Below, piece after piece: positions 22,057-33,999 of a stretch of 64,000 nt of DNA (position 1 is its first letter; each line of letters starts with the position of its first letter). The notes beneath the pieces are model-generated. The model searched no databases. It was not told the DNA's origin and saw nothing but the letters and a program-made list of their open reading frames with translations. This stretch comes from Magnolia sinica (lineage: Eukaryota; Streptophyta; Magnoliopsida; Magnoliales; Magnoliaceae): positions 54,341,528 to 54,405,527 of the forward strand of contig NC_080587.1 in assembly GCF_029962835.1 (NCBI RefSeq), written 5' to 3'. A program made the translations under genes and the position numbers.

Positions 22057-22620
22057 CATGTGATATTGGCTTTCACTATAAATAAGGTATTCACATGGCA
22101 CCTTAAAACCTCATACAGTTGTGATTTTAAAGGGCTATCGCAAACAAAAACCCATCACTGACATTTTCTAGCTATCTCAGGAAAACCAACAAATAAGATT
22201 TTCTAGCTAGCTCAATAAAACCAAAATTTAAAGGCAAAATATATTTATCTTCTCCTTTGAAGATGTATCGGTCGATGTAGCCGTAGAACCGCTTCTCTTA
22301 TCGTAGATTGTTCAATGTTTAGTCACATAGACAAGGGTTCAAGGTTCTAGATTAATTTTAAATAGATTCAAATCAAAGGCTACTTGTTTGAATTCTTTAA
22401 AATCTCAAAGAAGAGTATTTACTCTCTTTATAAAATAAAATTCAAAGCATAGGAGATCGAGGAATTAAAACAAATAAGCTATTAAAAAAATTATAAATAC
22501 TATGCAATAGCTTGATTATAATAGGGGCTTCTATCTTTCTTGATAATGGATTTGATGTACTTGAATTATTTTTTTGGATTGAGAAAAATCCTCTATTTAT
22601 AGGCAAAAAAGTTGTTGCTT

Positions 22621-22992
22621 CGACTCATCTAAGTTCCAACAAATTTTTAAATTTGAGCGCGATAAGATAAAACAGAACTTCGACTGGTCAAAGGCCTTAC
22701 TCAACTAGTTGAGGGCCCTGTTCGACTGGTCAAACATGGTCTTCGACTGGTCGAGGGTGCTAAAATCTAAACTGATTCTTCGACTGGTCGAGGGTGCTAA
22801 AAATCTAAACTGATTTAGTTACTGGACTTCGAGTCGAGAAACCTTCAATTGGACGAAGGCCCATCTTCGATTGGTCGAAGAAGTAACAGAAAAATCCGTT
22901 TATCTTCAATTTGAACTTAGACTGGTCAAAAATTACTTAAACCGGTTGAGCCACAGCTTAGACTAGTCAACCATAGCTTAGACTCGTCGAAC
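22621..22992. repeat. U3 palindrome array, core TTCGAC-TG-GTCGA
   Basis: About 14 irregularly spaced copies, e.g. cttcgactggtcgaggg twice near 22750 and 22785, ctcaactagttgag, and cttcgattggtcgaag near 22864. It lies upstream (sense strand) of the TATA at 22593-22602. Confidence 0.75.
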
Positions 22993-23389
22993 TATAGTAT
23001 AAAAACCCATTTAAATTATGTTTTGAAAGTACCTAATCCTAAGGTCTTTCTAGGGTTTGATATACCTGATATGACTGAACTATTGAAGTAGCTTGAACTT
23101 TATGGAACTTGTTTTTCTACTTGAATCTTCAATAGAGCTTGAAGTTGAAGATGGAGCTTGATCTTCTACTAGAACTTTAGTAGAACTTGAACTCAATCAT
23201 CTTGAACTTAGTAGAACTTGAACTTTCCATCTTGATCTACTACTTCACTTGAAGTAGAGTCTTGAACTTTCCATCATAGTGTATTAAAGTTTCCATCTTG
23301 ATTCACATTAGATGGGCCACTACATAAGTTGTTTTTTCTAAACGAAATTTGACAAACAAAGGTGTACTTTATATAACATAGCACTTACA

Positions 23390-23539
23390 GTGGTGCACTT
23401 TAGCCTTCATCTAGTTGATTGTTGGTTTCATGCCCTATAATAATATTTCAAAATAGATGGATGGCTTGGATAAAACACATATATTGTTTTAGGCCCTATA
23501 GAGCTCCATACACCACCGTTAATTATTAATGGTGTAGCA
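23390..23539. mobile_element. Long-TIR GGGCC repeat, fragment (copy 8)
   Basis: Only the right half survives (catgccctataataatatttc, atagatggatggcttggataaaacacata). Directly abuts LTR copy C. Confidence 0.45.
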
Positions 23540-23643
23540 CCTTTTTAGCTATGGATTAAAATCGTAGTAAGTGTAGCTATGGTTTATATCCATAGTAAAA
23601 AAAACTAACATGGTCTATATCCTTTGCCCCTTTTTTGTAGTGT
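23540..23643 (-). mobile_element. CACTA-like terminus with subterminal repeats
   Basis: The minus strand begins CACTACAAAAAAGGGGC at 23642, matching the CACTACAA terminal motif of En/Spm elements. Inside are inverted subterminal motifs (ctatggtttatatccatag; ctatggattaaaatcgtag). Neither the partner end nor a transposase is present. Confidence 0.5.
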
Positions 23644-24590
23644 TTTAGCCTTAATTCGGTCCTACCAAAATTGCATAGAATTGTCCAGCGAGAAAGTGCG
23701 ATTTTCAGCCTTAATTCGGTCTGACCGAAGCGTTACAATTTACATAAATTTAAGGCGGTTTCAAAGTCGATCTAAAGAAATACTATAAATATGGGTCTCT
23801 TAATTATTTCTAAGCACGAATTAGGGTTAGAAGAGTGGAGCAACATGTTGGAGAACTTCAAGAAGTCCTTTCCTCCCCAATCTTCTTCTTCTAGTTAGTT
23901 TTTATATTTTCTTTAAGATTTTTGATTTGAATTATGTCTATGGTTAACTAAACCTCTTAGCTAGGGCTAAGAGGTGAAGCATGTAGCATGTTGGGATGTT
24001 TATCTTGCTTTAATTTTTATTTATGTTGAATTTCATTGACTTCTAGTTTGAATTTAAGGACTATTTTCAGTTTTCTATGGTTTGTTATGACTCAAATTAC
24101 ATTAGACACTGTGATAACTTTAAATATCTTCTTTTTCATTTTGAGATTGTGGGATCGGTAAATCCTATTGTTCACCATCATCTCCTAGGCATGGTAGGGT
24201 GATGGAATCTCTTCCAATCTTCACAATACTCCTTCATTTGTGAACTAATTCAATACAAAGTTCAGATTGTGCTTCAATTCTTTTATCTTCCATTTGGATA
24301 GGATAGGACTCCAATTCTAATTGTGTTTCCTGAATCAAGCAAGGTATCATCTTGATAACTACAAGTAGATCCTTGGCACTCTAGTTCCTTTTAATTAATG
24401 ATACTTTATTCACAATCACTTTCAATTATTCCGAAATTCAGATTTAGATCTTCTTCTAGTTCTAGTTCTAGTTATTTTCAGTAAACGTACAAGTTTAGTC
24501 CCAGTGGATTCAACCTAGTTCCCACCGAGTTATTACTACATTGCAACCCTACACTTGGGGTTGTGAAGAAGTTTTTAGCGCCATTTTTGG
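23640..24590 (+). mobile_element. 5' LTR of Athila-like element 2
   Basis: Starts TGTTTTAGCC and has a U3 palindrome (23715-23729), TATA (tactataaatatgg, 23781-23794) and an untranslated body with many T-rich tracts. It ends with the Athila-type block acacttggggttgtgaag. The following tttttagcgccatttttgggga corresponds, with changes, to the tttggcgccgttgccgggga PBS region of Athila elements. Confidence 0.75.
23715..23729. repeat. U3 palindrome in the Athila-like LTR
   Basis: TTCGGTCTGACCGAA: 6-bp arms around a 3-nt centre, about 66 bp upstream of the TATA box. A half-decayed copy (ttcggtcctaccaaaa) lies at 23655. Confidence 0.85.
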
Positions 24591-24999
24591 GGACTACGGC
24601 TACATTTTTCTAGAATTGATTGGTATTAGAATTAGGTTAAGATTAGGATTTATTTTTCTACTATGTTTTTAAGTTAGGATTTTTTCTAAAATTATTTTTT
24701 TAAACTAACATTGTTTTCTGTTTTGTAGGATCCTAACATAGAAACTCTTATTCGGTAATTTTGTTTCAACCCTCTCTCTTATTTTTTCTAGAACTCTTAT
24801 TTGTTTTAGTTTTTCTAGTTTTCTTTTTAGGTTTAATTGTTTAGTTACTTAAGGGCTGAGAGTGTTTCTGTAACACCCTGTACTTTTCAGTACTCGGGTC
24901 TTACCATAAAGATCTAAATTAGTTTACACATGTGTGGGAACACACATAACTTACCTTACACATCATCATTTAGTGGCCCACAATCTATCTATCTTGACC

Positions 25000-25322
25000 A
25001 TCTAGTATAATCTCCATTCATATATTAAGTCATCTGACCATTGGGAGTGAAATTCACCCATAAATCGAGCTTTCCATTCAATTGATCCTTAAGATGGATA
25101 ATCACATAATTACATAAACTTACTATAGAATTTCAATTCCCTTGATAGTTAAATCAAACAATCTAGTATAATCTCCATTCATATATTAAGTCATCTGACC
25201 GTTGGGAGTGAAATTCACCCCATAAATCGAGCTTTCCATTCAATTGATCCTTAAGATGGATAATCACATAATTACATAAATTTACTATAGGATATCAATT
25301 CCCTTGATAGTTAAATGTAACA
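25000..25322 (+). repeat. 161-bp tandem duplication in the LTR U3
   Basis: Two head-to-tail copies offset by 161 bp (tctagtataatctccattca at 25001 and 25162) differ at only a few positions, so the duplication is recent relative to the surrounding decay. Confidence 0.9.
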
Positions 25323-26573
25323 ATCTATCTTAGAATTAGAAGCTCAAATTATGAGATCCACCGTTCATCGGGTCCATAACTTATTGTGGGGTGATTTGAC
25401 ACTCAATTACATGATGTATCCACCACATTGTTAAAGCCACTGTTAAAGTCTATCTGTATTAACATGAGGACATTGGAGAGTAGATGGGGAATCAATCCTA
25501 CCGTCGAATCAACAAAATAGCTCGAATTGATCGAGTATGGCCTACCTAAGCTTTGGATCTGCCCTTTCTTCGACCGGATGTCCTAATAGGACCCATAGGA
25601 CTAGATGGAAGGTGTGGATCTGTCGAACTAGCCCTATGGGGCCCACTTTAGGCTGAGCTTGTGCATAATGCACATGCACTAGCACTGCACCAAACCACCA
25701 ATCCCGGTCAACTTGGGTTGACCTGACATTTCCAAAGGAGGAAGGATCCTTCCCTCCTCTTCCGGTCACGCCTGTTTTAAACGCACCATTACTGTGCGAT
25801 CATCATCTGGCCTAGCACGACCAGCCACTCGAGTGATCTAATTCATCCATCTTGTAGAGAACGCGAAGCTGTCCAATCCCTACTTGTTTTCACCTATTGG
25901 ATTACATAGGCTTGTACACAACCTCAAGCACAAAATGAGTGCGTGTTGTCAAGAATTTCCAAGAGCGGAAATCATGCTCTAACGTTGCCAACCTGGCGAT
26001 CCGCGTGCTTGCTCCCTTTCCATCTTAGTCGTTCACCCCGATGCTATCCCAACCCTTTGTCCGGTGCAAGCGGTTTAGGGTTTTTCTTCCATAGCAAAAC
26101 AGGACCAACGGCCAGTTTTTGCCTCTAATGGCTATAAGTAAGGGTGGTTGAAAAGCTAATCAAATCCTAGTAGCTCACTATCCATTCGAGGGTCGTGAGG
26201 GAGCTATCCATTCGAGGGTCGTGAGGGAGCTAGGGTTGCCATAAGAAGGGAGAGAAAATGCCTCTTCACCTATCTCTTATAAAAAAAAACCCAAGAAAAT
26301 AACCGCAAGCTTCTTCGTCCGAACCCACCGACCCAAACTTCCTCCAACCTTCAAGTTCTTATTCCATGAGCTCCTATAAGTCTATCTGGACCACCCAACA
26401 CCTACAAATCGAAAGAAGAAGCTTCCGTTCGAGATCTGCTATTAGAACTGTCCATCTTCCCCGCCGCATCAAAACGAGTCGGACTTTGTCCAGTTGAGCC
26501 ATTTTCGAGCTCTAACCGCTTAGAGGTGCCCCTGGTGTTAGAAGAGAGAGAAATAAAGAAAATAGAAGGAGAA

Positions 26574-26577
<4 letters not shown>

Positions 26578-26642
<65 letters not shown>
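26578..26642. repeat. Compound microsatellite (GA)n (GT)n
   Basis: About 38 bases of GA followed by about 26 bases of GT, downstream of the LTR TATA box. Confidence 0.95.
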
Positions 26643-26643
<1 letters not shown>

Positions 26644-29334
26644 TCGTGTGACATCGACTCCACCCACCTGAGTTGTTGGAGCAACATGAGGGCCACTGTC
26701 GGGTTGGGTTTGGCAGAGCTAAACTCATCTGATCGGACAAAAAGAGAGAGAAGGAAATGAAGAGAGAAGGGAAGAGAAGCTAGAAGAAGTGAAGGAACGA
26801 GAGAGGAGGAAACGGACGTGCATCACTGGGATGCTACCTGATTGGCTGCCGAATCAACAACTCGTTGTGCTGACTCAATTAGGTTGAAACTGGGCTTTGA
26901 TTGAGCTCAGTCCTTATTGGACGTAGCAGGGAAGAAAAGGAGAAGGATGGGAGAAAGAAGGAGAAGAGAGGAGAAAAGGAAGAAGAGGATGCATGTGGTG
27001 GCTGTTTGTTGCATTAGCTCGACTCGACCGAGTCGAGGAGCTAAGTCGGGACTGAGCCAAGGCTGGTTTGGTCCTCATATTGCTGGAATTCCAACAAGGA
27101 ATGTAAGAGAGAGTAAGAAAGGAAAAAGGAAGAAAAAGAAGAAGAAAGGCACATTGAGAGGATGATTGCTGAGTTGACTCAGCAAACCAACCGAGTCACG
27201 GATTGGGGCTGATTCGGTCCAGCATTCTAACAACTGCTCATAGAGATCCAACCACACCTGGGTGCCTCGCTAAGTCAGTTCGAGTTGAGAGTAAATCGAG
27301 CTTATGGGTCGAACCGAGTCAACATAAGTGAGACAACACTTTCTTCACTAGACTCATTTTTGTGTATTATTATCATTTTACCACTATTTTATGAGGATTA
27401 ATAACATTAGATATGGTTAGCCATTAGTAGATTATTTTTGCTCAAACTAGTTATTATAAACAAAATTGTAATTATCAAATATTAGTATTTTATTTATCGT
27501 TCTTAAATATTATCCTTAATAGTAGATCATAGTATTTATTATCATCATAGTGATTATTATTACTATGTCAGCTAATATTAATTATAACACTAATGTTAAT
27601 AATTATTTTATAATTATTAAATTAATATTGTAATTTATTGCACACCAACTACTATTCAAATCTTAGAATCTAAGTATAGGACTAAACTCTAGGATGAAAC
27701 CCTAAGTCTACATCAAAACCCTAAAAATAACTAATCCAAAATCTAGATTATATTAGTCTTGACCATAGATACTTTGTAAAACATTGATCTCACATACAAC
27801 TTTATAATTCATGGTGGGATTCAATTCTAAGGGTGCATGCGCTTCCTAGAAGCATTAGTTGGCGATTCGACTTGTGAGGTGATGATTTCTTCCCTTTGAG
27901 CTTTCCACTTTCCCATTAACTTAAGTGATAGTTTCTGATTTAATTTTTGATTGATAATTGATATCTCTATCTCATAATTATTTATGCTAGTTGTTGGAAT
28001 TGAATTCTAGATTACGTGCTCAATATTTATCCTGCATGAACATTTATATATTGCGCTTGTATATTTTCTCATGCTTGTGGATTATTTGTGGATTGCTTGT
28101 GGAACTTGAATTGGTACATTTATCAATAGAGAACCCCACTTACATATATACATCCAGACTTGGGATGTAACTTGATTTATTGTGATTATAATATACCTTT
28201 GACTTGGTGGCTACTTGAATGATAGGTTAAATGGAATATTGATCTGGGCCTACCATCCAGGGGTTGTTGTGTATACGTGACTTTTGAGGATGGTCTTTTT
28301 ATCGCATCGATTTGGTATTTGCCATATGTGGCATTTATTTGATATTTGCCCTATATGGCTTTGATTTGATATTTGCCCTATGCTGCTTAGTTTTAGTATT
28401 TTCCCCATGTGGGTTTGATGTATTATTTTTATGTAACCATGCGATAGTAACTTTGACATGTTGAACTATGATTGACCACTAGTTGATGAGGTTCCATTAA
28501 ACATCCCAATGTTGGAATCTCATGAGCCAGGGATGGTGGTATGGGACCTATGCCCAAGCTGTCGGCCTATCCTAGGTGATAAGCCACCGTAATGACCTTT
28601 GAGCTTCCTTAAATTGGCTGGTTGTAATTGGAATAATAACAGTTGGTCTAATCATGCATTCATTGCATACGGGAGATGACGGGTGGCTAATTCTAAATGT
28701 TGTAGCACGTGCCCTTAGGCCTTAATTATGGTATCGTTTTGCTAGCTCCCAGACCACTGACTATAAACCCACTTTTAGTAGGTTTAGCACTACGCACGTA
28801 CGGGATGTACTTTCACTGGTGACCAGCTACATGCATGGGTTTCATCCAAAAGCCAACTGGATGAGCATCCCCAGTTGATGTGCATTCATGCATTTGTGCA
28901 TTTAATAAAACTGCATCATGTAATATTTTGGATATCTTTTTGTTTACAACTATACTTAACTAATGCAGTGGTGTGTAATCTTGAGGGGAATTCACACTGA
29001 GCTGGCTACTCATTCATTGAATACATAACCGTACAGGTAGTGCAGGTGGCTTAAATGATATACATGTCTAGATTGATGAGGAGTAGGGTACAATTATTAG
29101 GGATGCATGACTACATCTGCTAACAGAAGTTGCGCGATCTTGCAGTTCAAGTTTAGCCGCATTTTATTTTGTTTCATGTGTTAAGTAATTCATTCATGTA
29201 TTTATTAGTATGAGACATTGGTTTGTATAAGTCATTTGGGCAACCGCTTGTATATTCTGAATGTAAATGTAAATTTTCCTTTATGTCTGATTTATCCATC
29301 TTCCGCTAAACTGTTAACTCTGAGAAAAGTAAAG

Positions 29335-29336
<2 letters not shown>

Positions 29337-29366
<30 letters not shown>
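29337..29366. repeat. (AT)n microsatellite
   Basis: About 15 AT repeats near the 3' end of the 4.55-kb LTR. Confidence 0.95.
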
Positions 29367-29371
<5 letters not shown>

Positions 29372-29423
29372 TTGGCTTTCTTTTAAGGTTAACACTCGGG
29401 TTTGAAAAACATGGTGCATTACA

Positions 29424-30780
29424 GTTTCATGCCGAAGTGGGTTCGCGACAATACCCTGTCTTTTGAGTGAAGGAGGATTAGTCGAAGGGTTGCCCATCCA
29501 TCACCAAATTAGACACCACCAGAGATCCTCTGAGTCAGTAGAAGTAATGGCTGCAAATCAACCTCAACTACCCATTGAGAAAATTTAAGATTAAAATGAG
29601 GAACATAGTGCACCCCCGGCTCGTACTCTATGAGATTTTTTACAACCGGCGAGGGTGAACACACCTTCCCGCATGATATTTCCATTACATGTAGGAACTA
29701 TGGATATTAAACCAGGGGTAATTCAACTCCTTCCTAAGTTTCATGGACTAGAATTTGAAAGTCCATACTTACATATGAAAGAGTTTGATGAAATAATATC
29801 TACATTACACTTCCCAAACGTGTCCAAGGACACATTGAGGTTGAAATTGTTTCCTTTCTATTTAAAAGAAAAGGCTAAGTCGTAGTTACATTCCTTAATA
29901 CCAAGGTCCATTGGCACACGGGTTGAGATGACAAGGGAGTTCCTTAAAAAGTTCTTCGCCTATCATAAAATAAATACATTAAGGAAAGCAATCATGAATT
30001 TTGTGTAAAAAGAGGATGAGATCTTCTTCCAATGTTAGGAGCGATTTAAGGATCTCATAAATTCATGTTCACAACATGGCTATGAAACATGGCATATAAC
30101 AAGCTTTTCTATAAGGGATTGACCTCACCCATGTGCCAAATTGTAGAGATGATGTGTAATGAGGAATTCATGAACAAGGAAGTCGATGATGCGTGGGATT
30201 ATTTTTGATAAACTTGCTGAAAACGCACAATCATGGGATACCTCCTCAAAAACCACCACTTCTAAGCCTACTCAATCAAAGGAAATGGGAGGAATTTATG
30301 CTTTAAAAGAGGAAGATGATATAAATGCAAGAATGGCCAAACTCATAAGAAAAGTTAAGGCCATGCAACTTAATAAGGTAAAACTCGACGAGGCTACAAA
30401 AGTTGTTTGTGGTATTTGTGCTTGTAACATATATACAACTAAAAATTGCCCAACAATTTCTGCTTTTCAAGAGATATTGAATGATCAATCAAATGTCGTA
30501 AACAACTACCAAAGACCTTTCAATGGACCCACCTTAAATACATATAACTCAAGTTGGAGGAACCATCTAAATTTCAGTTGGAGGAATGGACAAACTGCCA
30601 CTCCTCAAGGGATCCTTAACCAATTTCTAAATCAAAGGAAGCCTTATGAGGATACAGTTTAAAAGTTCATGCAAAACGAAGAGTTATTCAACCAAAATAC
30701 GATGCAAGCATTCCTGAATCTCAAAACAACAATGGGAATGTTTGCATCATCAATTTAAAAAATTGAGTCACACTAAGCAA
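29424..30780 (+). pseudogene. Athila-like gag (element 2)
   Basis: ATG at about 29547 (MAANQPQLPIEKI), then IKPGVIQLLPKFHGLEFE, LRLKLFPFYLKEKAKS, EMTREFLKKFF and a broken WHITSF region. After several stops it continues DKLAENAQSWDTSSKTTT and KEMGGIYALKEEDD, all in the order typical of Athila gag. The Cys-rich site (CGICACNIYTTKNC) is a degenerate zinc knuckle. At least seven in-frame stops. Confidence 0.82.
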
Positions 30781-31430
30781 ATGAGGAGAAAGGGATGCTT
30801 CCAGCCTAAACCTTCCCCAATCTATGGAGCGAGCTAAGTCTATCACCACTCTTAAGAGTGGGAAGATTATTGACAAAACCATTCTGGCAAGGGCTAAAAA
30901 ACCTAAGGACTCGGAAGAAATTGAGAATTATAGACCTAGTAATGCTCTACGTGGTTTAGAACTGGAACCTCAAAGTAAGTCGATTGTGTCATTCCTTCAC
31001 AGATTGATTGCACCAAAACCTCTCTCTAACTCTCAGGATATTCTAAAGGTGCTTAAGCAAGTGAATGTCAATATTCCTCTACTGGATGTCGTTAAACAAA
31101 TACCTTCATATGTCAAATTTCTAAAAGATTTATGTATGATCAAAAGATAAAAAACATACAAAAGAAAATCTTTCTGACAGAAAAAGTGAGTGTCATCCTC
31201 AAGCAAGATGTGTCACAAAAATACAAGGATCCCAATATCCCAACTATCACTTATGTAATTGGGAGCCACCAGATTGAGCACACACTTCTTAACTTGGAGG
31301 TGAATGTAAATCTGATCCCTTACTCGATCTACGAACAACTGGGTCAAGGTGAATTAAAATTCACTTGGACCACATTATAACTTGCTGATCGATCAGTTCG
31401 TGTACTGAGAAGGATGATTGAGGATGTGTT
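30781..31430 (+). pseudogene. Athila-like protease region (element 2), cut at 31430
   Basis: Reads RAKSITTLKSGKIID, FLKDLCMIKR and then KIFLTEKVSVILKQDVSQ, nearly identical to element 1 at 12660-12780. The protease core has LNLEVNVNLIPYSI, again without the catalytic Asp, then LADRSVRVLR. It breaks off at gaggatgtgtt, where a minus-strand LTR begins; the rest of pol is absent from the window. Confidence 0.8.
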
Positions 31431-32423
31431 TGTCACACCCCGAACTGGGAAACCGGACTCAACAAAATTTTCGATCGCCAAATCCAGTGCTGATAGCCTC
31501 TGTAGTACCCCATTCTCGGCTTCCAGCGCCCATATACCAGATTCAGATCTTGGGATCCTACAAGGAGAATTTTTAGCATAAATTTTCATAAAGAGAAGCA
31601 TAACCCACAACAATAACAATAAACATCACTACATATCCACTATAATAATAAAATAAAATAACTTGAGTACAATGCATGAAAGGAAATAAAAGATAGATAA
31701 CAAGCCTCCAGAAATATCGCCACAAGCTCTGCCGCACGCTCCTACCTCAACTCGACTGCGACCTAGCATCACCTGTACGCATCTATTATGCATAAGCTTA
31801 TAGAAAGCTTAGAGGGTGGTGTAAGTGTGCACAATATAAGCGTGTTCAGGATGCAATATAAGAGTAATACGGAAGCATACTAGTAAGTTCATAAATACCA
31901 TCAGCCTTATTCAAGTTGTGCGATGTAAAAACATATCTAAGCCATGTAATGTAGAATCATAATAACCCAAATGTCATATACCGAGGGTGTAATGCAATAT
32001 GCAATGCAAAGGAATGACAATGTTGGAGTGTGAGTTGGGATGATAGTACGTGGCATCGCAAGCTGTGGGGTTCATCACAAGGGACTTCTATCCAAACCAG
32101 TCCCATACCTAAATTTGGATAGCTAGACTCAATGTGGTAAACTCCAGATCTCAAGTTGGTCTCGCGCCCCAACTAAAATCTTGGCCATTACAAAGGCACA
32201 CATAAAAAATTAGTTGCGCACCACCAGCCTGAGTGGATAATGAATGAATGAATGAATGAGTAAAATACTGAGTATGCAACTTCTGATCAATAAGTCCACA
32301 TATAAGTACAGTTCATCTCTGGACAATCATCGGGGTCTAGTACACTCCACACTGGCTACCGCCTCCCTAATCGCGCAGCTAAGTGACTGGAAGAGACCTC
32401 ACTACCCGCCTGGCAGTAGTCAG

Positions 32424-32427
<4 letters not shown>

Positions 32428-32494
<67 letters not shown>
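32428..32494. repeat. (AT)n microsatellite, 67 bp
   Basis: Uninterrupted alternating AT, the longest microsatellite in the window. Confidence 0.97.
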
Positions 32495-32497
<3 letters not shown>

Positions 32498-33485
32498 GCT
32501 CCTCGATAGTAGACCCATTTACGAGCTGATCAAACTTAGCCTAGCTTAAAGTCCCCTCACTTGGGCGGATAAGCCCACACCCCCTTCCAACCAACCATGA
32601 CACAGTGGGAGACACAGCCTACTAGTATACGGCCCTTGTGCGCTCATGTATCCACTCGGTCTAGACGTTGGAACGTCCTCTGGTACCATCGGGTTTAAGG
32701 ATTTTCACCTAGGAACATCTATGACGCCCCATGTATAGAAAAAGATTTCCGGTGTTCAATCCTCCCATCCACAATATGCCTGTGGAGCCTACGGCCCTAA
32801 TGTCGCTAGGGCGTACAGTAATCATGTCACACAAATGTGAAATGCATGAATCATACTATCCAATCATGCAGCAATCCTACGCAAATTGCGCGCTCATGTG
32901 AGATAACTCCGCCTCTCAGAGAGTCCCATAAACAATCAGCCCAATGGCACATGTTATGCTCAATCACTCCTCATAACAAGCATGCGGATGATGTGTATGG
33001 GCATGTATTATAAAGTATACTAAGAATGATTATAATCACATACCTCATGGTGGGCCAGTATAAGACAGCCTATAGCCTATATAAGTGAATGGGTGGTGTG
33101 CGCATAGTCACCCATACATGGTCGGCCTCACACATACAATGGGCCTCATATAATCACAATGGGTCTCATACCATCTCAATGGGCTTGTATCATGATGTTA
33201 TACTAGCATGTACTCAGTGAGTCTTACTAGATAAAGTATACTATCATGGTTACAAATAATCGGCCATATACATGGCGGGGTCCATAAAATGACGGCGGAT
33301 CTAATCCATAACATCAACAGTGGATATGCCTAATCTGACACCACATATTTTCCCATTTATAGCAAGGAGGTGATGATGATGTACTAATGTCAAGGATGGG
33401 CCTTACGCTCATCCAAAGAAGGTGGACTATGTGGACGATATACGTGATTCTAGCAATCGATCACAAGGTAGGATACACCCCATAC

Positions 33486-33916
33486 CCCTCCTTGTGTTCA
33501 TACCGGGCCTTCTATGGTAAATGTGGACCACCAGATACGTGTGTTTATCCGAGTTTAGTAACCCAAACCCGAGGCCCACTTGGATGATGACTAAGCTACC
33601 CTATTCGTTTGTAAAGGCACACAGTCTTGGACGTGTGAATTATATAAAGGCCCAAAGTCAAGTGGGTACACATCAAGTGGTCTTTCTCATTATCTTTATC
33701 ATACAATGACCGGGCTTTTCTATGGGGCCCGATATGAATACAAGGCAGGCCTTTATATGATTCACACGTCCAAGATTGTGTGCCTTTACAAACGAATGGG
33801 GTAGCTTACTCGTCATCTAAGTGGGCCTCGGGTCTGGGTTACTAAACTTAGATAAACACACGTATCTGGGTGGTCCACATTTACAATGGAAGGCCCGGTA
33901 TGAACATACGGAGGGC
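33486..33916. repeat. Long inverted repeat, ~167-bp arms, 95-bp spacer
   Basis: Left arm 33486-33652 and right arm 33748-33916 are reverse complements at roughly 90 percent by eye, including tgttcataccgggccttc, aatgtggaccacc, gtttgtaaaggcacaca and tataaaggcc. The rest of the LTR is not inverted, so this is a local foldback. Confidence 0.88.
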
Positions 33917-33999
33917 TCTAATACTTGGGGGTAGTCCAATGAGATGTGAGAAGCATCACTATCAATGGGGCCCAGTGGTTTGAGATAGCCCAATCGAAG

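Larger units (their letters stand above)
21650..23389 (-). mobile_element. Copia-type LTR, palindrome-U3 family (copy C)
   Basis: The high-coordinate terminus GCACTTACA (sense TGTAAGTGC) equals that of copy E. The landmark cacctactccactccc is at about 21905, and the minus-strand TATA (ctatttatag) is at 22593-22602. The palindrome array is at 22621-22992. The low-coordinate boundary is not resolved and may be truncated. A near-perfect hairpin occupies 21936-22056. Confidence 0.68.
24869..29423 (+). mobile_element. 4.55-kb solo LTR with GTTTC target duplication
   Basis: Starts TGTAACACCCTG, ends GGTGCATTACA, and is flanked by GTTTC at 24864-24868 and 29424-29428. A likely TATA box (gctataagta) is at 26131-26140, followed by a leader with a 26-bp tandem duplication at about 26178-26229. 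Contains a 161-bp tandem duplication in U3, (GA)n(GT)n at 26578-26642, a purine-rich tract at about 26930-27145, and a block shared with the solo LTR at 14323. No gag or pol; it sits between the leader and gag of Athila-like element 2. Confidence 0.85.

Noticed and set aside
22621-22992. CRISPR-like array of short palindromic repeats
   Set aside because: Repeats are degenerate, irregularly spaced and lie in a plant LTR U3; there are no constant spacers, leader or cas genes.
26402-26740. 112-codon minus-strand frame with Thr-His and Ser-Leu repeats
   Set aside because: Reads through the (GA)n(GT)n microsatellite in the leader of a solo LTR; low complexity only.
32256-32549. 97-codon plus-strand frame with a long Ile-Tyr repeat
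   Set aside because: It is translation of the (AT)n microsatellite inside a minus-strand LTR; no codon bias or domain.
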